Shown here piece after piece: positions 1 through 9,454 of a stretch of DNA of 64,000 nt. The DNA lies in NCBI RefSeq assembly GCF_026212465.1, contig NC_080059.1, forward strand, positions 7,513,811 through 7,577,810, written 5' to 3'. The first letter of the stretch is position 1, and each line of letters opens with the position of its first letter. The position numbers were made by a program, and so were the translations under genes. Under the pieces are notes generated by a model that ran no database searches, had not been told where the DNA came from, and worked only from the letters and a program-made list of their open reading frames with translations. This DNA is from Amaranthus tricolor (taxonomy: Eukaryota > Streptophyta > Magnoliopsida > Caryophyllales > Amaranthaceae).

Positions 1-1200
1 GGACCTAAAACTGTGAGTTTTCTTTGTTCATTACATGTGTTTTGGTACGATGGATGAATTTTGCCTTTGGAAGATCTTGGATAAACGTGTCTCGACTTTA
101 GCGTTCGAGCTCATTTATTAGGCATTTTTGATCGAGTGCTTATAAGTTTAAAGACATTGAATAGGGATGTGAACATGTTTATATCATTCATTAGAGATAA
201 CTATTGTATGCTGTGAAAACTGGATAGAGTGACATATATTCTTCTGGCGTTTCTCGATGGGGTCAAATATTTATTGTTCTTTAGTTTTGGATTATAATGG
301 GCTAATGTAAAATGACTAGTTAAATTATGTGCACTTTTTATTTAGTGGAGTTGCATATAATGTTGCTACTTGCTAACAAGGGTCAATTTGACACAACTTA
401 TTTATTTATTTATATAATGTTGCTACTTGCATACGTGTGAGTGTGACCTTTTAAACTCCGCTAAGGTGAGTCTATTTGGAAGCCACCTAATGGTGTTGGG
501 GTAATGGGATGTTGCATCTAGAGGTGTCCATTCGGGTAATCGGTTCAATTTCGGATTAGGTGTTTTGGGTTGATTCAAAATCGTATCTTGTGTCAACATT
601 AGTTTTCCATGATTTAAAAGTCATTTTGAAGTCGGGTCAAAGTCGAATTCGGTTACAATGTCAGGTAAATATCTAGTCCATTTTGAACACCTCTAGTTGC
701 TTGATTGCATCTCTTTTGGTGTTTTGAATCATCTACATTGGTTGATTCTTTCAAGCAAAATCGGTCATGAATGCTTGAAACGCAGTCATGTGTGATTGTT
801 TAGCATTTAATTTGTGAAATTTGTTTCAGGTCGCTTGTGTTCTTATGTTTCATCTGCAACAAGATGACTTTCCGGTAGACACACATGTAAGCACATTCTT
901 TTGTTTGCTTAATAAACGACCATCACATGTTTGAAAGATCATCTAAATGAATATGTACACATGCAGGTTCTGCAGATAGCAACTACTCTGGGTTGGGTAC
1001 CCGAAGGAGCTGATGCAAAGAAGACTTATCTTCACCTAAACCAAAGAATCCCAAATGAGTTGAAATTTGACCTCAACTGCCTGCTATTTACACATGGTAA
1101 GATTTGCAACAGATGTTCTACAAAAGTGGGAAAGCAAGAGAAGAAAGAATCAGTCAATAAGCCCTGCCCTTTACTAAATCACTGTAAGAAGTCTGATTGA
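1..1200 (+). CDS. HhH-GPD DNA glycosylase, C-terminal exons (partial)
   Basis: Three exons are visible: 1-12, 830-886 and 967-1200, joined by phase-0 introns with GTGAGT and GTAAGC donors. The first 12 bases encode GPKT, the end of the helix-hairpin-helix, and the next exon continues VACVLMFHLQQDDFPVDTH. The Asp of the VDTH motif is the catalytic Asp of the HhH-GPD superfamily. The last exon gives VLQIATTLGWVP, then a cysteine-containing tail (CLLFTHGKICNRC, later CPLLNHC) that recalls the cluster loop of endonuclease III without matching its exact spacing. It resembles the plant glycosylase At3g47830 from memory. The enzyme would remove damaged or modified bases in the nucleus or an organelle; the substrate cannot be read from this piece. 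The N-terminal exons lie before position 1. The stop is TGA at 1198-1200. Confidence 0.85.
432..516 (+). repeat. SINE-like repeat fragment in glycosylase intron
   Basis: This stretch carries the 3' half of a repeat also seen at 10034, 52247, 53118 and 55190. The shared blocks are a CCGCTAAGGTGAG-like segment, GGAAGCCACCTAATGG and a G-rich end followed by TGTTGCA. It lies in the intron between 13 and 829. It resembles the 3' region of TS/Au-type plant SINEs, judged from memory. Confidence 0.45.
518..696. mobile_element. MITE with GAGGTGT terminal inverted repeats
   Basis: The 179-bp block opens with CTAGAGGTGTCCATT and closes with AACACCTCTAG, its inverted complement. The inside is the usual non-coding filler. 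It sits in an intron of the glycosylase gene. If CTAG or TA is the duplicated target, a Tc1/mariner-like or related mobiliser is possible; the superfamily is not settled. Confidence 0.6.
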
Positions 1201-3416
1201 TTCAAAGGGCATGTGAATTGGTAACATCCTTAGTTATAGCTGTATATTCTATTCACTTTATGATAAGCGAAGATAACGGAAATTCGGGTTAAAATTCGGG
1301 TTAGTATAGGTATATGCGTCCTTACCACTTGGTCGCCTGATTGGCAGTGGCGAATTTAGAACAAAATCATATGACGTCGATAATATTTTTAAAATGTGTT
1401 TAAGGAGGTTTGAACCTAGCTTAATGCATTTACATAGCAAAATTTCGACCAACTTAATAAGATTATATATTAGTATTTATAGGTATTAATTTCATACTTA
1501 ACTTGAATGGTTTCAGTTGACATCATTGCCAACCCCAAAATTCGGGTTAATGTGTGATCGTCCTTTGCACGCATAAGGGTCATATCCTAAGGAGTGGAAC
1601 TTTCAAGGGTGGGACAAATATTGGTAGATCATAATGGGAAATTTGGAATATATGGAATTATGAATGGCTGCTTAGAGTCACTTTCTGATCAATCAATTTT
1701 GAGTATACCAAATGATCTTTAAACATCTATACTATATTTCTATTGAACCTTGTTTTAAATTTGTTGACCTCTTAAAAGCCAGATTTCCTTTCTTCCAAAA
1801 AGTTTACTTTTTGGAAACTTTTGCTTTTATTTCAATAGTGTCTTTCTCAGTTGGAACAAGTATCGTCTTTCTCAGGCTAGATTCTAGAATTAAATCTCAC
1901 ATATTTTCTTTTTTTCTTAGCCTACCTGACAATTGTGTGACGTACTCACGCAAGAGGCCATTAGGCCAATAATCAAGAATATGAGCCACACATCTTTAAT
2001 TAATAAGTATTTTTCTTAGACTTAACAAAGTTGATAAAGGTGAGTATCAAGTCTCTTTCATGTTTGTCCCAAAGAACAAAAGGCAAAAAGTGGTTTGATA
2101 AACTTTATGAATGATTGGAGGTTAACAAAGAAAATTACATTTGAAGTATATCATAATCTATTTATGCAACTTGTGACTTTGTAAGTGACAATCCTCTCCT
2201 TTTGTCTTTCACGGTTCATTTATGTTGGTTTGATTTGTCACAACTCTTTAAGATAAAACATGATCTAGGGATGATAATATGGGCAAGTTCGCTGATATCC
2301 CCTTTTTATATTTATATCGATTTTATGGCGTATAAAATTTTCATGCCTACATCTATCTACCTGTTATTCAATTGGATCAATGTATACTCATTATGACTAT
2401 ATCTACATCATTTTAAACTGCCTTATTTCTACCCTATACTATCATATCTCAATTTCAAACAAATATGATTTTCTTTTCTATTAAACCGTTAACAAATGAA
2501 AATTAAAACTTTGGTTAATTGGACAAGTTTATGGATTTTGTCTTAGAACTTAAAAGCTAATAAATAATTCAATACAAAATATATTGATTGTTTTAAAACT
2601 AGCTAATTAGTCACAGAAAAAGCTGATTTAAAAATTATTTACTAAACAACTACAACACAAAAAGTGCTTAAAAGTTGGATTTGATTCAATTCATCTTCCA
2701 CGAGTGAACTAGTGGCTGAACATTGCGAAGGCACATTGGGGTCTGATAAGGGTCTCGACCCCTGCAATCCATTCTTACAATTTACTCTCGTGACTCAATT
2801 TTAGCAATTTTTGTTATGTACTGCTAGTATTGTTATAAGATTAGTAAAATAATGGTGGTTCAATATTAAATGAAGTCATGATAATGCTGCAACAATTTTG
2901 TTATTTTTTTTTATTTTGTCATACTTTTTACTGTAAATAAATTTATAGCTCAAGCTTATTCGTTATATTACAAAAAAAAATGGATAATTTTTTTCATAAT
3001 AATTTTACTTTATATAAATTTATTTTTAACTTTTATTTTCTGACTTCACTTTTATTTTATTGCTAAACATCATAGATAAAAGTTTATCATCTTATAAAAG
3101 CAAAAGCAAAAGTTAAGGCATTAAGGGGATGGTGTTTTAAAATTATAATACGTCTTGTTAAGCTAACATTTTTTAACAAAGAAAAAGTTGGTGAATCCAA
3201 AGTATGGCATTTGTAGAGATAAAAGATGTGTTTATTATTCTGCTTTATTCTTTATAAAGGTTGTGGGAGAAATGCAACAAATTGTTTCCTCATATCTTTA
3301 TCTTTTGCGCCTTTTCTATCCTTTCTTTTGCGTTTCTGGCCGCCAAAGATCTCAATTTACTTATGTTTTGTTTGTGCTTTTCAACAAAGTAAAGTTAAAA
3401 ATGAACATTTAGTCCT
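1201..3416. other. intergenic AT-rich DNA, no gene seen
   Basis: This stretch follows the glycosylase stop codon. Short open frames at 1712-1972, 2202-2396 and 3188-3412 show no known motif, no splice logic and no codon pattern, so they are not called. Around 1340-1440 a GGCAGTGGCGAATTTAGAAC segment looks like an old repeat end, with a distant echo at 42917. Confidence 0.5.
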
Positions 3417-3644
3417 TACTATTTAGCCCAACTGTCTCATTTGACTTTTCATACTTGCCGAGACAATATTTTAACACTTAAAATTAATCTTAATTAAAAA
3501 TTATAAAAAGTTGATATTAATAATCCTTGTATTGAGATGAAACAAACAAAATCTCACATGAGTATGTTTTAACTTATAGATTAAGAGTAAAATACAATTA
3601 AGAGTGATAAGTGAAATGGAACAATTAGGCTGAATAGGAGGTAG
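3417..3644. mobile_element. Stowaway-like MITE
   Basis: The left end reads TACTATTTAGCCCAACTGTC and the right end, read on the minus strand, TACTACCTCCTATTCAGCC. These are matching terminal inverted repeats with the CTCC-type tip usual for Stowaway elements. The interior is AT-rich and non-coding. Confidence 0.45.
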
Positions 3645-3957
3645 TACTTCATTTCCATTTCTTAATTCTACGGTTTGATTGACGAAGTTAAATTAATGAA
3701 ATAATAATAAAAACTTAGTATAAATTTAGTAGGAAAATCTTTTAACAAGTTTAATAATTATGTTTATTCTTCATTTATCAATTTATCTTTACAAAATTTA
3801 TTTTAGTGAATTACTATTTAAAAGGTGATATTAGGTGGTAACAAAAAATTGTGAAAAAAACTTTACTAAATTGAAAGTTTAATACACATGTAAATGACAT
3901 TGTAAGTCTGTAAATTTAGTGAAAATTTACACTATAAATCATTTACATGAATTTGAG

Positions 3958-4055
3958 TTGAGGAATTGAGGGACTCCTTGGCCGCGCTATTCTTTATGGG
4001 TATGAGTTGTCACCGTCCTTCTTTTTCTTGACCCTGGTCATGATTTTCTATAGGT
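3958..4055 (+). mobile_element. RTE-type LINE 3' tail fragment
   Basis: About 100 bp matches the 3' untranslated tails of the LINE copies ending near 23395 and 41065. The shared order is GGGACTCCTTGGCCG, TATGGGTATGAGTTG, an ACCGTCCTT block and a GACCCTGGTC block. No coding part is present, so this is an extreme 5' truncation. Confidence 0.6.
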
Positions 4056-4194
4056 AAAATGTCTATAAATTTCTTAATTAAACTTATTTCGGCCATCAGG
4101 TACTACTACTTGATTACATTTGCCATATGATTAGAGTATGAAAATGACGAACTCTTTCACGTCTGCAGCCTCAATGGCCTAACTGGCTACATAG

Positions 4195-4490
4195 TACAAA
4201 TTCTTGTGAGAGATGGTCTTTTTGAGAGATCATCTTTAATTAGGCCGGTCTATTATATATTTTTTAAAATATTATAAGTAGACATTAAGAATAATATTAG
4301 TAGGCATTAAGAATAATATAAGTAGGTATAAGAATGATCTAAGTAGACATTTAAGATATTAAAATATGCATTAAAAATACGATAAATAAGCATTAAGAAT
4401 AATGTAAGTAAGCATTAAGAATACGATAAGTAGACATTAATCTTTAATGGGCTGGACTTGAAATACGTCTCTCAAAGAGACGGTCTTTCA
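4195..4490. mobile_element. MITE with internal 20-bp tandem units
   Basis: The ends are inverted copies of TGAGAGATGGTCTTTTTGAG and TGAAAGACCGTCTCTTTGAG, followed inward by GGGCTGG or its complement. The middle repeats a unit of about 20 bp (variants of ATAAGTAGACATTAAGAAT) many times. A second, shorter copy lies at 19640-19850. The AGACGGTCTC-type tip is typical of small non-autonomous DNA transposons. Confidence 0.65.
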
Positions 4491-4522
4491 ACTAGCTAGC
4501 TGCATAGGCCTCGCCATTTATA

Positions 4523-4990
4523 GAAAGATTGAAAAAAAAAAGATAAATAAACAATTTAATTCCAAATATAAGATTCGGGAAAACTTATGTCCCAAAATAA
4601 GCTTCCGTACGTCCAAGCCTAGCCTCGGGTAAGTCGCTGTTAGTAACAGCGAATTAAGGGGAAAAAAAATATAAAAAGTTGAAAGTCGCTGTTAGTAACA
4701 GCGCGACTATGAAGTTTAAAAAAAAAAAAAATTTCTAAATATTTTCCTGGGCCAAGACTCACATAACAACAAGGCCAAAGCCCATTCACTTTAACCTTCA
4801 AACAATTATTTAATAACAGATGAACTAACTATATAAACTTGTTATTGTTTGATTAATCTTCCAATGTGGGACTGTTTTCTGGAACACATCAAAATAAATG
4901 AAACCAAAAATTAGCTCACGAATAGAGCACCGATGTGGGACTGAGGTACTGAAGAGCACCGGGAGTGGTGAAGAGAAGCTCACGAAGAGC
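4523..4990. repeat. Pack-MULE left inverted repeat
   Basis: This is the left arm of the Pack-MULE. It contains two copies of the palindrome TCGCTGTTAGTAACAGCGA, an AT-rich stretch, and at its inner end the minus-strand coding sequence [17 protein letters not shown] of an aldolase fragment with its stop codon at 4916. The copy in the right arm keeps the same coding bases and stop. Confidence 0.9.
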
Positions 4991-5700
4991 CCTCCTGTTA
5001 GGCTCTACATTCTCAACATTGATGTGGTCCAGCTCGGGAAGTGGAAGTGGTGGGATGGCTTGGAACTTTAAAGGCAAGTAGAAGCGCACAAAATATGCTG
5101 ATGAATGAAGTGGTCCAGCTCCAGGGACGATACTAGTCAACACTGGTTTAGTCATCCTCAGAGTAAGTCTTGTCCACCAGTTGTAACTTTCTTTGAGTTT
5201 CTCTGCAGCCTCAGGATAAGGCTCAAGCTTTAGTACCCGTAAGTCAAATCGATCCTCATACATCAATACGATTTCCCCAAAGTTCTGGTGAATCCACTCA
5301 CGCATAGCTACCTTAAAGCACAAATTCAAATGAAAAGAATCAGGAGCAAATTGATCATGTACTTCTGACGTATTTAGTGATAAAAGGAGCTGTCTAGTGT
5401 CATCTTAAAACAGCCATTGAAGTGGAGCAAGAAATGTACATGAGAAATCGAGATAGATTTATAGTTAGATTTGAAGGAGAGAACAAGTTAATCCTTCTTA
5501 AGTATCTTTTTCATAATCTATATTGTAATTTGACATCCAACGCCGAATCAAGTTAATGAATTTATTGTTTAAAATTAATCTAACACAAATTGGAAACAAA
5601 TAACGTTATTTCACGCCTTCTTTGAATTTTGGAGCGATTACCTTGCTACCCATAACGACAACGTCAACTAACGCCAACATTGCATCACTGCTGGAACAAG
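4916..5700 (-). pseudogene. chimeric captured gene: unknown exons fused to aldolase fragment
   Basis: The large exon runs from about 5305 (after an AAG acceptor) to the stop at 4916. Its last part, nt 4940-5023, reads [18 protein letters not shown], the well-known class I fructose-bisphosphate aldolase sequence, followed by [10 protein letters not shown]; the true enzyme would go on with GVILFEE, but here PTSVLY and a stop follow. The roughly 95 residues before it (with [19 protein letters not shown]) come from a gene not recognised. An upstream short exon near 5641-5690 (ALVDVVVMGSK, then a GTAATC donor) is plausible. This is a fused fragment inside the Pack-MULE, too short to be an aldolase: no Schiff-base lysine region is present. 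Confidence 0.7.
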
Positions 5701-5860
5701 GGATAATATATATTCAGATTCAGGAGACTCAGTATTTGAAGATGGCATGTTTACAAACAGATTGGGAACAAATTCGGCTTTAGGCAGCAGACAAATCAAA
5801 TAGTTAAAAAAACAAAAAGGAAGATACATTAAATCTTCATATTCTTTGAGAAGGGATGGT

Positions 5861-6140
5861 TCAAGCCGTTAAGGAGGCATTGGTGAGGGCGGAACATAAA
5901 CGTTGCCTAATGTCAAGGGATTTTGAAACAGGGGGGGCAACTGGCAACGAGATGTACAACAAGCTCAACTTATCAATTTGGATTCTAGAGCACGGAACCA
6001 AAAAAAGGTTGTTCCCTTTTATTATGAAGCTCCACAACAGTAGTTGCTTAAGTTTCTCCTCAAATGATATGGCCATAATGTCAGTAAACACCCATTCACA
6101 ATCAAAGCATAGATTGTGAAAACACTGTAGGATCAGTTTC
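5861..6140 (-). other. captured open segment in Pack-MULE, unidentified
   Basis: On the minus strand an open frame of about 90 codons follows a possible CTACAG acceptor near 6128. It includes CFDCEWVFTDIMAISFEEKL and ends in a stop at 5861. The other two frames close quickly, so this may be a captured exon. The donor gene is not recognised. Confidence 0.35.
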
Positions 6141-6227
6141 TGAAAATTTAAAAAAAGCTTTAAAAGGACATGAAAAAATATGAATGAACCGAAAAAAACA
6201 AATACCTCATTTCTCAATTTTTGCAGA

Positions 6228-6694
6228 GCTCTTCGTGAGCTTCTCTTCACCACTCCCGGTGCTCTTCAGTACCTCAGTCCCACATCGGTGCTCTATTTGT
6301 GAGCTAATTTTTGGTTTCATTTATTTTGATGTGTTCCAGAAAACAGTCCCACGTTGGAAGATTAATCAAACAATAACAAGTTTATATAGTTAGTTCATCT
6401 GTTATTAAATAATTGTTTGAAGGTTAAAGTGAATGGGCTTTGGCCTTGTTGTTATGTGAGTCTTGGCCCAGGAAAATATTTAGAATTTTTTTTTTTTAAA
6501 CTTCATAGTCGCTGTTACTAACAGCGACTTTCAACTTTTTATATATATTTTTTTTTCCCCTAATTCGCTGTTACTAACAGCGACTTACCCGAGGCTAGGC
6601 TTGGACGTACGGAAGCTTATTTTGGGACATAAGTTTTCCCGAATCTTATATTTGAAATTAAATTGTTTATTTATCTTATTTTTTTCAATCTTTC
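6228..6694. repeat. Pack-MULE right inverted repeat
   Basis: The arm is an inverted copy of 4523-4990. On the plus strand it starts right after TTTTTGCAGA, encodes the same aldolase piece [17 protein letters not shown], ends in a stop at about 6302 and then carries the palindromes. The coding match to the left arm stops at the GCTCTTCG boundary, where the left copy continues in aldolase sequence and this one does not. Confidence 0.9.
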
Positions 6695-6703
6695 CCATTT
6701 ATA

Positions 6704-7294
6704 AAGGTGGAGACTAGTTTTTTTAAATCCAACAACTATTTTGGTCAGTTCCAACAAATCGAATGTTGAAATTCAAGTCGTGCAGTTTGAATTGCCCAAA
6801 TTATTTGGTCCCAATCTTGATCTTGAGGCCATTCTACAGTTCTTGCAAATTCTTATAACAGATATGGCTAAATTGATAATTTAAATTTTAAAGTGGTTCC
6901 CACCGGTTCGATTTCACTTCATGGGGGCTTTAGTCATGGTTTACCAGCAAGTAACCCGACCCATGGCCATGTTTACGTCGTCATTATCATTAACATCATT
7001 ATCATATTCAATATATTTAGCCTATAGAAGTTATGATCAAGATTTGAGGAGATTTAAAATACAGCATATCATACTCTTATCGAGGAAGATAAGTAAGTTG
7101 CGGCGAGTGAGGCCATCGACTCGAGAAATACCTGCAAATGTAAACAAATAGCAAGACAATTAGACAAGACAAGTATAAGGTTAATAATATAAATCAAAGA
7201 AAAATAATTAATATTTATAATGGCACAAACAATAATCAAGACAAAGAAAACTACTAATGATCTAGAGTAAGAATCTAACGTTTCATATTAATTT
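6704..7294. other. spacer, no gene recognised
   Basis: A 76-codon open frame at 6921-7151 (+) has no recognised domain and no supporting splice context. No repeat ends were identified. Confidence 0.4.
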
Positions 7295-8530
7295 AATCCC
7301 TAGTCAAGTTCTTAGAGAGGTGCAACTCATTCATGACATCGTGATTTGCTCCTGCCACGTTTTCTTAAACCTACCATGACTTTTCTTTTCATCAACCATG
7401 TTTTTTACCCTTTTGGGTTTAGGTGGTCTTCCTTTGAACATGCCCAAACTGTCTCAATCTACTTTCATGCATTTTTTCAAAAAATAGGTGCAACCACTAG
7501 CCTTTCTTTTAAAATTTAGTGCCTAATCTCAAAAATCTTTGTGTGCCCACTCATCCACCTTAACATTCACATATTTGCTAATTTCATAGATCCTATTTAG
7601 GAGCTAACCCTTATCCTATAAAATAAGGCAGGTTAGACTAAAACTCAGTGGAATTTACCTTTCAATTTAGTTTGTAAACTCCTATCACACATCACCCCAG
7701 TGGTTGCTCTCCTTTTCAGTCATCCAATTTGAATTCATTGCATTGCATCTTCAATAATATGCCCGCTATTCAGAATTATTAATCCTAAATATTTAAACTT
7801 GGTGGTATAGCATCAGCATCTTCTCCAAATGTCACTTGAGGTTCTTCCAATTGCTCATTTAATTAAAAATACATCGTAAGTATTATGTTTTAGTCTTATA
7901 GGGCGACTTATTTGCAACCCTTTTCCTATTACAATTACCCTTCAATGCTTTAGCCTCACATTGACTTATTTACTAGTTTTTTCTATGAGTACAATACCAT
8001 CAAAAAATAACATGCACTAAAGAATACCCTCACGAATAAATTTGGACAACTCATCAAGTATTATAGTAAACAAGAAAGGGCTTAGATTTGGTCCTTTATG
8101 CTTTCCCAATTCTACTGAGTAACACTCAGTTACCCCCATAGGCAATTGGATGCTAGTTATGACTCGTATAATATCTTGTATTGTTTTAATATACCTTAAA
8201 GATATTTCCTTAGCCTCGAGGCTTTCCTATACAATGATTCATGGTATGCTAACATAAGTCTTCTTTATGTTAATAAACAACATATGCAAATCTTTGTTTC
8301 TTCATACTTCTCTATCAACATCCTTAGGTAACCTCATCAGGATGTGAATAGCTTTAGTAATGGATCATCTTGACATGAACGCAAATCATTTCTCTATGAT
8401 TGCTGTTTCTTGTCTGAGCCTTCTCTATATTATTTTATCCCACAATTTGATCTCCTATAAGTCCCGCATAATTTAGCATCCCTTTTTTTCTACATAGATG
8501 AATAAGTGTGCTTTTCTAATTTCGCTAGCA
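7295..8530 (-). pseudogene. decayed RTE-type LINE reverse transcriptase
   Basis: Read on the minus strand, the stretch follows the same order as the better LINE copies at 21867 and 37790: a KAIHILMRL region, a LSPFLFTIILDELSKFI segment, a CMLFFDGIVL segment (decayed FADD active site), then the C-terminal RW-HVK-type tail and the ELHLSKNLTRD-like end near 7300. Stops and frameshifts are frequent in all frames, so this is an old dead copy. Both coding ends are truncated; the 3' end lies toward 7295. Confidence 0.75.
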
Positions 8531-8984
8531 TCCAAAAGTAGTTTTTATAAGGGTTTTTAACCACAAAACACTTTTTTTCGCCTGAACAACACCATACCTA
8601 TATACAAATATTATACGGGCTTTTTCATACTCTCCCCATGTTTTTGAAGCCTTAGAAAGGACATTTTAATGGGTGAAGTAGTTAGTTAAAAATAAAATTA
8701 AGTCTTTGCAGAAAAAATGTTAAGGTATAGAATGAGAATTTTAAACCTTGAAATGAATATTTTAAGCTTTAAATGGATGTTTTAAGACATTAAATTGGTC
8801 GTAAAAAATTTTTGTAAAAAAAGTGATGGGCTGGATTGGCTACATGAATGTGACAGTCTCACACAAGATCCACTCCTCTTTTATATCAATGAATTAAATA
8901 ATTTTAATACTTTTATTCGTTTTATTGATTAAATAAATTATCTAAGGAAATATTGTTGAGAATAAACAAATATTTCACTCATTT

Positions 8985-9178
8985 ACTGTGAATAACCTTT
9001 GAATTATTATCTAATAATTCAATCTTTGATATGTATTTACTCCTTGCATACCCGGTGTGGAAGGAGAAAGAGGTGTGGTTGTGGTCGTTTTTGGGGCTGT
9101 GATTGTTCATATTACTGATATGTGGAAAGTAAATACACAAAAATGATTGAATTATTAGATTATAATCCAATAGTGACA
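8985..9178. mobile_element. MITE-like inverted repeat upstream of MNS5
   Basis: Arms at about 9002-9042 and 9125-9167 are inverted copies sharing TCTAATAATTCAATC and GTATTTACT. The loop is G-rich and non-coding. A short open frame across it is a by-product of the palindrome. It ends about 275 bp before the MNS5 start codon. Confidence 0.55.
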
Positions 9179-9454
9179 TATTTTTTTGACTTATTTTATT
9201 TTATAAAGTAAAATGTTAGATAATTTTTGATAATTTTTCATTTATTAATTAATATCAAAATTAGGCAGGAAGAATTAAAATTAAAGATCACTAGGCTACA
9301 AGCCTACAACACATGGGTAAACTAGAAGAGTTTTGGTGCTTCCATAGACTCCTTTCTTTGATTCTCTTCAATCTTCATTACTAATCCAAAAAATTCCACA
9401 GAAACATCAAACACCCATTTCTGCCATTGCTCTATAGATTGAGGTGACCAAAAA

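Larger units (their letters stand above)
4523..6694. mobile_element. Pack-MULE with 468-bp inverted repeats and captured gene pieces
   Basis: The element is 2172 bp. Its arms at 4523-4990 and 6228-6694 are inverted copies with only a few substitutions and small indels, so the insertion is recent. The outer tip is GAAAGATTGAAAAAA. The bases on both sides are CCATTTATA (4514-4522 and 6695-6703), a perfect 9-bp target duplication, which is the hallmark of Mutator-like elements. There is no transposase frame inside. Instead the minus strand carries spliced-looking exons from host genes, including a class I aldolase piece. The family rule used is: MULE equals long TIR plus 9-bp TSD; Pack-MULE equals MULE with host gene fragments. 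Confidence 0.85.

Noticed and set aside
5861..6253. A 130-codon minus-strand gene beginning [11 protein letters not shown]
   Set aside because: Its start is the antisense of the aldolase piece in the right Pack-MULE arm. Only the later part might be a captured exon.
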